64,000 bases of DNA from Brevibacillus fluminis. GTDB lineage: Bacteria; Bacillota; Bacilli; Brevibacillales; Brevibacillaceae. Location of the stretch: contig NZ_RHHQ01000028.1 of the NCBI RefSeq assembly GCF_003710825.1, positions 62,001-126,000 of the forward strand, given 5' to 3'. The position numbers and the translations under genes are program-made. This document shows, in pieces, positions 1-8,962 of this stretch; the first letter of the stretch is position 1, and each line of letters opens with the position of its first letter. A model generated the notes under the pieces. It made no database searches, was not told where the DNA came from, and was given only the letters and a program-made list of their open reading frames with translations.

Positions 1-1
1 G

Positions 2-304
2 CATATTCAGCTGGAAAAAGTAGCACGCTTGCACATGAACAGCGAGGATGCCGAACGGGCGGGCATTGCCACCGGCGACGTCGTGAGGATCTGGAACCAG
101 CGGGGCGAAAGCGAGCTCGTCGCGGCCGTAGGCGACAATGTGCTGCCTGGCGTGGTCGTGAGCCAAGGGTTATGGGCGGATCTGCCAGGGACCAAACAGT
201 TGGTCAACTCGTTAACGCCAGACCGGATTTCGGACATGGGCGGCGGCGCGACGTTTTTTTCGGGGCGGGTGAACATGGAAAAGAAACGGGCGAAGGCTGA
301 ATAA
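2..304 (+). CDS. Molybdopterin oxidoreductase, C-terminal fragment (5' end outside window)
   Basis: This is the last 100 or so residues of a molybdopterin-dependent oxidoreductase; the frame is open to the left edge, so the gene starts upstream of the window. The visible part matches the molydopterin dinucleotide-binding domain that closes these enzymes: a segment reading DAERAGIATGDVVRIWNQRG, followed by a block ending DRISDMGGGATFFSGRV. The latter is typical of prokaryotic oxidoreductases of the formate dehydrogenase/DMSO reductase superfamily. The electron donor or substrate cannot be told from this part. A strong terminator follows 26 bases after the stop. Confidence 0.85.
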   Translation, partial: HIQLEKVARLHMNSEDAERAGIATGDVVRIWNQRGESELVAAVGDNVLPGVVVSQGLWADLPGTKQLVNSLTPDRISDMGGGATFFSGRVNMEKKRAKAE

Positions 305-330
305 GCGAGGCAAGGTCAGCAGAAAAAAAG

Positions 331-366
331 AACAGTCAGGGCGATTTCCCCCTGACTGTTTTTTCA
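331..366. terminator. Bidirectional rho-independent terminator
   Basis: An 11-bp perfect stem (AACAGTCAGGG paired with CCCTGACTGTT) has an 8-base loop, a T-run on the plus side and an A-run before it. It can therefore end both the oxidoreductase (+) and the convergent protease gene (-). Confidence 0.9.
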
Positions 367-372
367 TACAAT

Positions 373-3300
373 TTATTTAACGGTCACCTTGATGTTAATC
401 GTTTTTCCGCCATAGGTCACAGTTATTGTTGTTTTCCCTTTCGATATGGCCTTGACTACCCCTTTGGAAACCTCGGCAACCTTGGTGTTGCTGGAAACCC
501 AATCTGCCAGATCCGTGATATCCTCGGTGGTATTGTCTGTGTAGACAGCCTTTACGATTATTTTTGTACTTTTTCCGTTGGGGAGGGTAGCCGAGGTTTT
601 ACTCGGCTTCAATTTGGAAACGATCATATCTGTAACTTTTACTGGGATATCCACTGACAAACCCTCATACTCAACCGTAATGGTCGTCGTACCCAAAGAA
701 GTTGCTGTCACTTCTCCATTTTCCACACTTGCAATTGTATCGTCTTCTACAGACCATGTTGCCTTGTCACCAATGTCTTCTTTCGAGCCATCAGCATAAA
801 CGGCTTGAATCGTAAGGGTAGCCGTTTGATCAGGAGCTAAAAACAAGGTGCTTTGGGAGGGCTCCAGTGAAACAAGCTGGTCGGGATCGCCACCGCTTCC
901 ACCGTCTTTTTCCAGAACATAAGAGAGAGTGGCTAGGGAAGAAGAGATTCGATCAACTCTTACTTTGGCATAGACGTTATCACGAATTTTCATCAAGTAC
1001 ATTTTCCCGTCCGCTACGCCGCGTAGAGACGTATCGAATCCGGTGAGATTTTTAACGGTCGGTTCTTGCAAGTCCTGGTTCGGCAATTCAAGAATCGCTC
1101 GTGCTCCGATAGCGCCATATTGGTTGATGACAAAGTCAGCATCATCTCTTTTAGTTGTCACTTGCTTGCTGGTAAGATTGAAACCGCCTTGGCTCAGCTC
1201 ATCTTGGAAAGCCAGAATGGTATCCAGCAAAGGGGAGTATTTCGCGGTTTGCACCTCGCCCCATGCGATTTGATTGTCGTTTGTTGAGCCAGCCGATACT
1301 TTCACTTTAGCGCTGGCGGTAAAGCCGCCATCCACGGTTGTGGCCGTAATCGTCGCTTGACCTTCTCCGACAGGTGTAACGGTTCCAGTAGCGTTAACGG
1401 TCGCAACAGATGTTTTGCTGGAGCTCCAAGTAACCGTTTTATTTGTTGCACTGGAAGGCTTGACGGTGGCAGTCAGCTTGCCGGTAGACCCGCCTTTTGT
1501 CAGTTCGAGTGTAGATTTGTCAAGGCTGATGCCTGTCACACGAACTTCACTATCAGAAGAAGAGAGTTTGCCGTTCGTTGTGATCGCGTACGGTTGTGAA
1601 CCTTTTGGAACGTTATACCCGGTGACCTTAACGGTATAGGTACCTTTTTCGGGTGCCGAAAAGTAAAGATTCTCTACGTTGTTCAGGTGATCTCCAGCTG
1701 CGTATGTTTTGCCGCTTGGGCTGGTAAGCGTCAAATCCAAATCGTTGACAAGAGTTTTCCCTGCGTTCGGGTAGCTCGGGTAATCTGTCCAAACCAGCGT
1801 TGTGGAAAATGGCTTGGATGGATTGTTAACAGTAATGGTATAGGATGTACTTTGACCGGTTTTAAGGCCAGATGTCTCATCTTTATAATCAGAACCGATG
1901 GCCGCTGCTAGATTCGCGCGCCCAAAACCTTGAACAATCAAATCTAATCCCAGATCGTCTGAGCCATTCACAATCATCGACTTGATCAATGCTGAACTCG
2001 GCGAGCTGACGCCCTGTTCATTTAAAAACTGTCGGACTTGCGCGACTCCGCCTGCCAGAATCGGTGTTGCCATGCTGGTTCCGCCCATATAGGCGTAATA
2101 TTGGTTCATGGGAGACCAAAATGAATCATCAGGGGCGAGAGCGGAGCGCGTAGATAAAATCCATGTTCCCGGCGCTACGACATCAGGCTTGATACGTCCA
2201 TCAGCGGTTGGGCCGCGACTGCTGAATTCAGCGATTTCGTTCGGGTTGTCAGCATCGGTAATCCCGTATGATACCAAATCGGGACGATTATTTTCGGATG
2301 CTCCGACCGAGATCACGTTTTTGGCAGTAGCGGGACTTCCTATCGTCCGTTTGCCATTTCTTCCGCTATTTCCTCCCGCAACCAGAACCGACATGTCTTT
2401 ATGATCCCAGATAAACTGATCAACGATGGCGGAGCTGTATCCATACACTCCTCTGTCATCAGTCCCCCATGAGTCGGAGTGGATACGCGCCCCTGCGTTA
2501 TAAGCTTCTGTTAAAAATTGATTGAAATCACCAGTCAATTCACCTTCGCTGTCACTCATCGAATGGAAGACTAGCTTGGCATCCGGTGCCATTCCTTTTA
2601 CTTTGCCATTGGAAGCTTTGCCCGTTCCCACCACAGAGCCTGCGACGTGGGTACCGTGGCCATCCGGATCGCTTGCGTTATTGGCCCGCCCAACCGGGAT
2701 GAGCTTTTTCACTTGGCCAACAAAATCAGGATGAATGTTCGTCGTACTTCCTCGATCTAAACCGGAGTCGGCAATACCGATGATTTGATTTTTTCCCGTA
2801 TAGCCCGTTGAGGCAAGGGTATTAGATTGAATAATACCTGCAGCACGGTCATTGGAAAATACCCAGTGCTCTTTGGGAAGGACAGCGACGATATCATCAG
2901 AAAGAAGCAGATCCTCCAAATCAGTGCCTTTTACCGATAATTGCGCAAACCCTTTCGTTGCTTGGGCAGGGGAAAATCGTTTCACTGAGCGAGTCAGGTC
3001 TTTTTTGCGGTCAAATCCTACCGCAGTGACTTCCACTTTTTCATTTTGGTCGAGCGCTTGGAGGAGTTCCGGGGAGAGCTTGTAGGCGGGATGGAAAGGA
3101 CGTACGCTCTCAACAAATGATAATTCCGTCAGTTTGTCCAAATCGGAAGAATCTTTTACTTTTGCCAGATAGGAATATTCAGGCAGGTAATCTCCGAGTG
3201 TTGCCCCTGCTTGTTCAAGTGACTCCTTCCATTCCTCTTGAATCGGGCCCGAGCACTTGATAATGACTAAGTGGGCAGAAGCGGGAAGGCTGGATAATTT

Positions 3301-3477
3301 GCGATGGGAGGCTTCGGTTGCGAACATGGAGCGGTTGACTGATTGAATTTTGGCAGACTCTGTTTCCCGTTTTTGCAAGCTGTCGGAAGCATGGACAGGC
3401 AAGCCGCTCAGGAGCATGCAAACGATTAGTGCTCCTGCTGCCATCCGTTTTGGCGTACGTTTAAACATAAAACACAA
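373..3477 (-). CDS. Secreted subtilisin-family (S8) serine protease with Big2 domains
   Basis: A 1034-residue exported protease. A signal peptide (positive residues, then a hydrophobic core to about residue 30, VHA-S cleavage) is followed by an N-terminal propeptide-like region to about 210. The peptidase S8 catalytic domain has Asp237 (GIADSGLD), His274 (DGHGTHVAG), oxyanion Asn370 and Ser468 (GGTSMATP). A beta-sandwich domain at about 530-640 (VLWTDYPS-like and LVNDLDL motifs) is the C-terminal domain typical of KP-43-type oxidatively stable proteases. Next come a Big2 Ig-like domain (about 645-725), a linker of about 100 residues that I do not recognise, and two further Big2-like domains to the end. 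The Big2 modules suggest attachment to the cell surface or matrix. It is monocistronic, between two terminator-like hairpins. Confidence 0.93.
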   Translation of the reverse strand: MCFMFKRTPKRMAAGALIVCMLLSGLPVHASDSLQKRETESAKIQSVNRSMFATEASHRKLSSLPASAHLVIIKCSGPIQEEWKESLEQAGATLGDYLPEYSYLAKVKDSSDLDKLTELSFVESVRPFHPAYKLSPELLQALDQNEKVEVTAVGFDRKKDLTRSVKRFSPAQATKGFAQLSVKGTDLEDLLLSDDIVAVLPKEHWVFSNDRAAGIIQSNTLASTGYTGKNQIIGIADSGLDRGSTTNIHPDFVGQVKKLIPVGRANNASDPDGHGTHVAGSVVGTGKASNGKVKGMAPDAKLVFHSMSDSEGELTGDFNQFLTEAYNAGARIHSDSWGTDDRGVYGYSSAIVDQFIWDHKDMSVLVAGGNSGRNGKRTIGSPATAKNVISVGASENNRPDLVSYGITDADNPNEIAEFSSRGPTADGRIKPDVVAPGTWILSTRSALAPDDSFWSPMNQYYAYMGGTSMATPILAGGVAQVRQFLNEQGVSSPSSALIKSMIVNGSDDLGLDLIVQGFGRANLAAAIGSDYKDETSGLKTGQSTSYTITVNNPSKPFSTTLVWTDYPSYPNAGKTLVNDLDLTLTSPSGKTYAAGDHLNNVENLYFSAPEKGTYTVKVTGYNVPKGSQPYAITTNGKLSSSDSEVRVTGISLDKSTLELTKGGSTGKLTATVKPSSATNKTVTWSSSKTSVATVNATGTVTPVGEGQATITATTVDGGFTASAKVKVSAGSTNDNQIAWGEVQTAKYSPLLDTILAFQDELSQGGFNLTSKQVTTKRDDADFVINQYGAIGARAILELPNQDLQEPTVKNLTGFDTSLRGVADGKMYLMKIRDNVYAKVRVDRISSSLATLSYVLEKDGGSGGDPDQLVSLEPSQSTLFLAPDQTATLTIQAVYADGSKEDIGDKATWSVEDDTIASVENGEVTATSLGTTTITVEYEGLSVDIPVKVTDMIVSKLKPSKTSATLPNGKSTKIIVKAVYTDNTTEDITDLADWVSSNTKVAEVSKGVVKAISKGKTTITVTYGGKTINIKVTVK

Positions 3478-3643
3478 CCTTTCCGAGATGATCTACATTT
3501 TCCGGTATCGAAGTAGGACTTTAGTAGGGATGCTTGGTTTATTTTTCTATATCTTACCATAAGGTTCAAAATGATGTGGGGAAATGGAAAGATCAAGGGA
3601 TTTAGAACGGAAAAAGTTTTTCCGATACTCCATCGTAAAAGAA

Positions 3644-3683
3644 GGATGTCCCTCAGTCTTTTTCAGACTTTTGGGACATCCCC
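3644..3683. other. Strong hairpin of unassigned role
   Basis: GGATGTCCC at 3644 pairs with GGGACATCC ending near 3681, and AGTCT/AGACT extends the stem inside. Only a short T-run (TGTTTT) follows on the plus strand. It lies upstream of the protease promoter region and before the nitrilase relic, so it may be a terminator left from a lost plus-strand gene. Confidence 0.5.
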
Positions 3684-3691
3684 ATGTTTTG

Positions 3692-3880
3692 CTTTACAGC
3701 AACACGGCGGTTTTGATTTCTCCCGAGGGCGAAATCGTGATGAAGTACCGAAAAGTGTTTATTCCGTATCCGCTCGAACAGTCGAAGCCTGGACATGATT
3801 TCCGGTGTATGAAATCCCGCATATCGGCAAGGTTGTCATCTCCTGTTCATCGTCCGTTCATATTCGGGCCTTATCCTTCT
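3692..3880 (+). pseudogene. Nitrilase/aliphatic amidase-family relic, frameshifted
   Basis: Positions 3692-3800 read as an internal stretch of a carbon-nitrogen hydrolase: SNTAVLISPEGEIVMKYRK contains the family's catalytic Lys in its usual YRK setting. The segment continues to a PGHDF motif. One base appears to be missing near 3802; shifting frame there restores PVYEIPHIGKVVISC, the strand leading to the catalytic Cys. Homology fades soon after. The N-terminal Glu region and most of the C-terminus are absent, so this is a decayed fragment, unrelated in position to the nitrilase-like gene at 40 kb. Confidence 0.65.
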
Positions 3881-4030
3881 GTAGCAGAAGCGCCGCAACC
3901 CGCGTGCGGGCAAGATTGCCTTGGCCTTCATTCATTTGGTAACCTTGAAAGGAAGAAGACAGAAGCGGCTTAACGCCATTTTACGAAAACACGTGTCAGC
4001 ATGAGATGTGCGATCGAGGGAGGGTATTCG

Positions 4031-4708
4031 ATGAGAATCAGCATCCTAGTGGTGGACGATGATCCCCACATCCGTGAACTGCTCCGTTTTTTCCTGACAA
4101 AGGAAGGGTATCGGGTGCAGGCAGCTGCTGATGGAGAGGAGGCGACGCGTTTGCTGATGGAGGAACAGATTCATCTGGCAGTCGTCGACGTCATGCTGCC
4201 TGGCAAGGGCGGCTGGGAGCTGTGCCAGGAGATTCGCGAGTATTACGACATTCCGGTTATTTTGCTGACGGCGAAAGGAACCGTGAAGGATAAAGAAAAA
4301 GGCTTTCTGGCAGGTACGGACGATTATGTGACAAAGCCGTTCGAGCCAGCCGAGCTGCTGTTTCGGATCAAGGCGCTGCTGCGTCGCTACCAGATGGTCA
4401 GCCGCAACGTCATATCGATCAATGGGACGGTGATCGACCGCAACAGCTATGTCGTGCGTGTGGGGGAAGAGCAGATGCATCTGCCTTTGAAAGAGTTCGA
4501 ACTGTTAGCGCAGCTCGCCAGCTTCCCCGACCGGATTTTTACGCGGGAGCAGCTTTTGGAGCAGATTTGGGGCGCAGATTATGCCGGGGGCAGCCGCACG
4601 ATCGATGTCCACATCAAGCGGCTGCGAGAGCGCTTTGATCCGTATGGCGACTTCACCATCGCGACGGTGCGGGGCCTTGGCTACAAGCTCGAGGTCGTCT
4701 CGCCATGA
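4031..4708 (+). CDS. OmpR/PhoB-family response regulator (first of two paralogous systems)
   Basis: A 225-residue two-domain regulator. The receiver domain (1-115) has acidic residues D9-D11, phospho-acceptor D53, T80 and K102. The C-terminal winged-helix DNA-binding domain (about 130-222) contains the EQIWGADYAGGSRTIDVHIKRLR helix-turn-helix region. The ATG at 4031 is chosen because GAGGGAGGG lies just upstream; an in-frame ATG 30 bases earlier has no ribosome site. The stop overlaps the next gene by 4 bases (ATGA), so regulator and kinase are translationally coupled. The target is unknown; the ABC exporter downstream is a candidate. Confidence 0.92.
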   Translation: MRISILVVDDDPHIRELLRFFLTKEGYRVQAAADGEEATRLLMEEQIHLAVVDVMLPGKGGWELCQEIREYYDIPVILLTAKGTVKDKEKGFLAGTDDYVTKPFEPAELLFRIKALLRRYQMVSRNVISINGTVIDRNSYVVRVGEEQMHLPLKEFELLAQLASFPDRIFTREQLLEQIWGADYAGGSRTIDVHIKRLRERFDPYGDFTIATVRGLGYKLEVVSP

Positions 4709-6111
4709 AATCACTCTATGTCCGGCTTGTCATAACATTTGTCGGGATTGTGTTTCTTAGCAGCCTGCTTGGGTTTTTCATCGCCAATGCGTATTATCAG
4801 CAAAACTTGAAAGCCTTCAATGAACAGAAGCTGACGCGAATCGGCGAGGACATCGTAGATTTGTATCAGGAGAAAGGCACGCTTGGGCTGAACGAATTTT
4901 TTCAACGGATCGGCGGCATCAACTATCAGATTTATCTGGTCGATGAGAATGGAAAAGGCACTTTTTTCGGCGCGCCATTCCGTGATAAGACGATTGCACC
5001 GGAGCATGTACAGCGCGTATTGGCCGGGGGGATGTATCGCGGGATTACAGAGGAAAAGCATGGGCTGATGGTGACCGGCTTTTTTGAAAACACGCTGACG
5101 AACAGCATCGGCCTGCCGATCCGGGCCGATCACAAGACGTATGCGATGTTTTTGCGTCCGAATACGGAAGGGCAGTTCGGTGAGGTGCAGATCATGCTGA
5201 CCGTGCTTTTGATCGCCACTTTCGTGCTGAGCATCCTCTTCATTCTCGTGTTTACCCGCTACCTTGTTTGGCCGATCAAAAAGCTGACGCGGGCGACGGA
5301 AAAAATCGCAGGCGGCGATTATGCGATCGGGTTGGATATTTCACGCAAGGATGAGATTGGCACGCTGGCCACGCATTTCGAGAAGATGACGACAGCTCTC
5401 AAGCAGCTGGATGAGATGCGGCAGGAGTTCGTCTCCAACGTTTCGCACGAAATCCAGTCGCCGCTTACGTCCATCCAAGGTTTCACCCAAGCGATTCGAA
5501 CGGGTGAAGTCGACGCGGCGCAGCAGGAGGTCTACCTCGGCATTATCGAGGAGGAGAGCAGACGCTTAGCCTCACTCAGCAAGCAGCTGCTTGTCCTTGC
5601 TTCTCTTGAGAAGGAGACAGGCTTGTTCGAGCCGAAGCAGTACCGCCTTGACGAGCAAATCCGGCAGGTCGTGCTGCTGCTGGAACAGCAATGGCGCGAG
5701 AAGCAGTTGAATGTAGAGCTCCATTTGCCAGAAATCCAGATCGTCGCCGACCCGTCTTTGCTCAATCTTGTCTGGATCAACCTGATCGCCAACAGCATCA
5801 AATTCACCGAGCCGCACGGCACCATCACCGTATCCATACGCGCCGACAAAATGATCATCGTGACAGTCGCCGACACAGGCAGCGGGATCGCTCCCGAAGA
5901 TGTACCACACATTTTCGATCGCTTTTACAAAGGCGACAAATCAAGAAACCGCACCGCTTCCGGCAGCGGCCTCGGCCTCGCCATCAGCCATAAAATCATC
6001 AAACGCTCAGGCGGCGAAATCGAAGTGCAGAGCGAACCGGGAAAAGGCACGGTCTTCACAATCAAGCTTCCACGCTACGCCCAAGATCAAAAAGACAGTG
6101 CCAAAGTATAA
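4705..6111 (+). CDS. Membrane sensor histidine kinase paired with the regulator at 4031
   Basis: A 468-residue kinase. TM1 (about 7-29) and TM2 (about 161-185) bracket an extracytoplasmic sensor domain of about 130 residues. A HAMP linker follows (about 186-238), then HisKA with phospho-acceptor His248 in FVSNVSHEIQSPL and a HATPase domain with an N box (NLIANSIKF), DTGSGIAPEDVPHIFDRF and GLGLAISHKI. The dimerisation block is nearly identical to that of the kinase at 8959, marking the two systems as paralogues. The signal is not predictable. A terminator overlaps the 3' end. Confidence 0.92.
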   Translation: MKSLYVRLVITFVGIVFLSSLLGFFIANAYYQQNLKAFNEQKLTRIGEDIVDLYQEKGTLGLNEFFQRIGGINYQIYLVDENGKGTFFGAPFRDKTIAPEHVQRVLAGGMYRGITEEKHGLMVTGFFENTLTNSIGLPIRADHKTYAMFLRPNTEGQFGEVQIMLTVLLIATFVLSILFILVFTRYLVWPIKKLTRATEKIAGGDYAIGLDISRKDEIGTLATHFEKMTTALKQLDEMRQEFVSNVSHEIQSPLTSIQGFTQAIRTGEVDAAQQEVYLGIIEEESRRLASLSKQLLVLASLEKETGLFEPKQYRLDEQIRQVVLLLEQQWREKQLNVELHLPEIQIVADPSLLNLVWINLIANSIKFTEPHGTITVSIRADKMIIVTVADTGSGIAPEDVPHIFDRFYKGDKSRNRTASGSGLGLAISHKIIKRSGGEIEVQSEPGKGTVFTIKLPRYAQDQKDSAKV

Positions 6112-6130
6112 ACGAGGCACTGTTTTTTGT
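6095..6130 (+). terminator. Rho-independent terminator after the first two-component system
   Basis: The stem ACAGTGCC/GGCACTGT is followed by a T-run; its left arm lies inside the last codons of the kinase gene. Confidence 0.85.
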
Positions 6131-6161
6131 TTTTAAAGTTTTACCCATTCTCACCTACCAC

Positions 6162-6401
6162 TGCAGCGGAGGGATTTTTACCAGAAAGCGGAGTGAAAGC
6201 TTTGGCGATGCCTACCAGGCGGAGCGGAAAAAAAGGGAAACGCTATTCGCGTCCAACAGCATCCTTGAGATACACCCGCCGCGCAGCGTGTGGCTTTTGG
6301 GCGCGGTTTCCCTTTTTTTCCGCGGAGCCGTCCAGTCAATCCCCCAGCAGGCATCGACATGCCTTTCACGCAGCTTTTTGGCAAAAATCCCGGCTTCTGC
6401 A
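6162..6401 (+). repeat. Structured intergenic repeat, copy 1 of 4
   Basis: About 240 bp bounded by TGCAG and CTGCA. Outer arms are 6171-6189 and 6373-6391 (GGGATTTTT... and ...AAAAATCCC, two imperfect pairs). Inner arms are 6225-6241 and 6306-6322, a perfect 17-bp stem. A third stem pairs CGCGTCCAA with TTGGGCGCG through one G-U-type wobble. A side pair CGATGCCT/AGGCATCG joins the two flanks. The apical core (GAGATACACCCGCC and GCGCAGCGTGTGG) is shared with the other copies. It fills the gap between the kinase terminator and the ABC exporter. Confidence 0.85.
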
Positions 6402-6517
6402 CTCACCCCCAAAATTCATATTCAGTTCATAAAACTATCGTATCTTTTCCATGCAAACAAAAAACAGCAATGAGCCCTCGGGCCAACGATACAAAACGAA
6501 AAGGAGAGATACGACAG

Positions 6518-8272
6518 ATGAAGCAAACCGAAACGAGACAAGCAGGAGGCTGGCAAGCTTTTTACCATCTGATCAAAGAAACGCGCCCTTCCAAGCTGCT
6601 GCTAGGCATCGCGTTGTTCATGAGCGTGGCGACGACGCTGGTTGGCCTAGCGATTCCGCTTGGTACCAGCAGATTGGTCGACAGCTTTTCCATCTCTACA
6701 ATCAGTGCCTCGCAAATTGTCCTGTTAGCAGCGGCTTTTCTCGCACAGGCGATCGCGCTTGGGCTATCGACCTACATGCTCAACCATGTCGGCCAAAACA
6801 TCGTGGCAAGGCTGCGGGACCGGCTGTGGAAAAAGCTGCTGTCCTTGCCGGTGAGCTACTATGACAACCACCAAACAGGCGAGACGATCAGCCGGATGAC
6901 CAATGACACAGGGCTGGTCAAACAGCTGATCACTGAGCATTTGTCCAACTTTCTCAGCGGTGTCATTTCAATCACGGGATCGATCGTGGTGCTGTTTTAC
7001 CTTGACTGGCGTATGACCTTAATCATGCTGACGGCAGTGCCAGTGGCTCTCGGCATCTTGTTCCCGCTGGGACGGCGGATGCGCCTAATCGCGCGGGGAC
7101 TTCAGGATGAAACGGCCAAGCTCTCCGCTGTGCTGACACAGGTGCTTTCCGAAATCCGCTTGGTCAAGTCATCGAATGCCGAAGAACGGGAATATGGCAA
7201 CGGGAAAAAAGGGATTGCAGCACTCCTGCACTTCGGGCTGAAAGAGTCCAAAATCCAGGCGATGATCGCGCCGATCGTTTCATTTGTGCTGATGATGCTG
7301 CTCGTGGTGATCATCGGCTACGGCGGGATGCGCGTATCAAGCGGCGCGCTGACAGCTGGAGGGTTGGTGGCGTTCATTTTGTACCTGATCCAAATCATCA
7401 TGCCGATGGGCCAGCTGACGATGTTTTTCACACAGCTGCAAAAAACGTTGGGTGCGACGGAGCGCATCGTCGACATTCTCGCGGTCGAGGCAGAAGATTA
7501 CACAAAAGGACATGAGGTGCAACAAGCCAAGCAGCCGATCCATGTCGAGCATGCCACATTTGCCTATGAAAATGGCGAGCCGATTTTGCGCGATGTCAGC
7601 TTCACCGCCCAGCCAGGGAAAGTGACGGCGGTCGTGGGACCGAGCGGCAGCGGCAAGACGACGCTGTTTTCCCTCTTAGAGCGGTATTATCAGCCAAGCG
7701 GCGGTGCAATCAGGCTGGGTGCGGATGAGATTAGCGACTTTTCGCTGGAATCTTGGCGCAGGCAGATCGGCTATGTCTCACAGGAGAGCCCGATCATCGC
7801 AGGAACCATCCGTGAAAACATCTGCTACGGCGTTGACCGTCCGATTACCGATTACGAGCTGGAGCGCGCGGTCGAGATGGCGTATGCCAAAGGATTTATC
7901 GAGGATCTTCCGAATAAATACGAGACAGAAGTGGGCGAACGGGGAATCAAGCTGTCGGGCGGACAGCGCCAACGGATTGCCATCGCGCGGGCATTGCTGC
8001 GCGACCCGAAAATCTTGATGCTTGATGAAGCCACCTCCAGCCTGGACAGCAAATCGGAGATTGTCGTGCAGAAAGCATTGAAGAATTTGATGAAAGGGCG
8101 CACGACGCTGGTCATTGCTCACCGGCTTTCGACCATCGTAGATGCCGACCAAATTTTGTTTATGGAAAAAGGGAAAATTACAGGGAGCGGCACGCATGAA
8201 GAGCTGTTTTCCACCCATGCGATGTACCATGAGTTCGCAACGCAGCAGCTGCGGATGAAGGAGCATGCGTAA
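6518..8272 (+). CDS. ABC exporter half-transporter (multidrug/lipid type, TM-NBD fusion)
   Basis: A 584-residue protein with an N-terminal six-helix type I exporter domain (about 20-315) and a C-terminal ATPase. The ATPase has Walker A GPSGSGKTT (about 375), Q-loop, signature LSGGQRQR, Walker B ILMLDEATSSLD and the H-loop His in IAHRLST. It resembles BmrA/LmrA-type homodimeric drug exporters. The ATG at 6518 is chosen because AAGGAGAG precedes it; longer in-frame openings run back into the repeat element. The second response regulator begins 15 bases after the stop, so exporter, regulator and kinase probably form one operon. The substrate is unknown. Confidence 0.9.
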   Translation: MKQTETRQAGGWQAFYHLIKETRPSKLLLGIALFMSVATTLVGLAIPLGTSRLVDSFSISTISASQIVLLAAAFLAQAIALGLSTYMLNHVGQNIVARLRDRLWKKLLSLPVSYYDNHQTGETISRMTNDTGLVKQLITEHLSNFLSGVISITGSIVVLFYLDWRMTLIMLTAVPVALGILFPLGRRMRLIARGLQDETAKLSAVLTQVLSEIRLVKSSNAEEREYGNGKKGIAALLHFGLKESKIQAMIAPIVSFVLMMLLVVIIGYGGMRVSSGALTAGGLVAFILYLIQIIMPMGQLTMFFTQLQKTLGATERIVDILAVEAEDYTKGHEVQQAKQPIHVEHATFAYENGEPILRDVSFTAQPGKVTAVVGPSGSGKTTLFSLLERYYQPSGGAIRLGADEISDFSLESWRRQIGYVSQESPIIAGTIRENICYGVDRPITDYELERAVEMAYAKGFIEDLPNKYETEVGERGIKLSGGQRQRIAIARALLRDPKILMLDEATSSLDSKSEIVVQKALKNLMKGRTTLVIAHRLSTIVDADQILFMEKGKITGSGTHEELFSTHAMYHEFATQQLRMKEHA

Positions 8273-8287
8273 AGGAGGCGAGAGGCT

Positions 8288-8962
8288 ATGACGAAACTGT
8301 TGGTAGTGGATGATGACATCAATATCCGCGAGTTGGTCGCGTTATTTTTGCGCAATGAAGGCTTTGACGTATATGAAGCGGGCGATGGCGTCGAGGCGCT
8401 CGCCCTGCTGGAATCGGTCAAGGTCGACATGGTGATTTTCGATATCATGATGCCGAATATGGATGGTTGGACGCTGTGCCGGGAGCTGCGCGAGTTTTAC
8501 GATTTGCCGCTGCTCATGCTGACGGCAAAAGGGGAGACAACCCAAAAGGTGAAAGGCTTCGAGCTGGGCACCGACGACTACCTTGTAAAGCCGTTTGAGC
8601 CGGCGGAGCTAGTGGTGCGAGTGAAGGCGCTGCTCAAACGCTACCGTATCTCAATCTCCCAGACGGTGCAGATCGGCCAGCTGACCTTGGACCGCAAAAC
8701 ATACGAAGTCTTTTGCGAGGGCAAAAGCATGACGCTACCGTTAAAAGAATTCGATCTGCTGTTCAAGCTAGCCAGCTATCCTGGCAAGACGTTGTCCCGC
8801 GAGCTGCTGATTGAGCAAATTTGGGGCTATGATTACGAAGGCGACGAGCGCACCGTGGATGTGCACATCAAGCGGTTGCGCGAACGATTTCCCGAGGAAC
8901 GCCATTCGTTTCGGATCAAAACGATCCGCGGGCTGGGGTATCGCCTGGAGGTGCTCGCTTGA
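8288..8962 (+). CDS. OmpR/PhoB-family response regulator (second paralogous system)
   Basis: A 224-residue regulator with D8-D10, phospho-acceptor D52 and a C-terminal winged helix. It is clearly paralogous to the regulator at 4031 (shared FLGTDDYLVKPFEPAEL-like receiver end and EQIWGYDYEG helix region). The start has a strong AAAGGAGGCGAG ribosome site. It lies between the ABC exporter and its own kinase, overlapping the latter by 4 bases. A role in controlling the exporter is inferred from position only. Confidence 0.92.
   Translation: MTKLLVVDDDINIRELVALFLRNEGFDVYEAGDGVEALALLESVKVDMVIFDIMMPNMDGWTLCRELREFYDLPLLMLTAKGETTQKVKGFELGTDDYLVKPFEPAELVVRVKALLKRYRISISQTVQIGQLTLDRKTYEVFCEGKSMTLPLKEFDLLFKLASYPGKTLSRELLIEQIWGYDYEGDERTVDVHIKRLRERFPEERHSFRIKTIRGLGYRLEVLA

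Noticed and set aside
3584..3973. 129-codon frame as an intact small gene
   Set aside because: Only its middle resembles a nitrilase, and the match continues in another frame; treated as a pseudogene.
6178..6432. Several short frames in the first repeat as small proteins
   Set aside because: Composition follows the palindromes; no conserved start or ribosome site.
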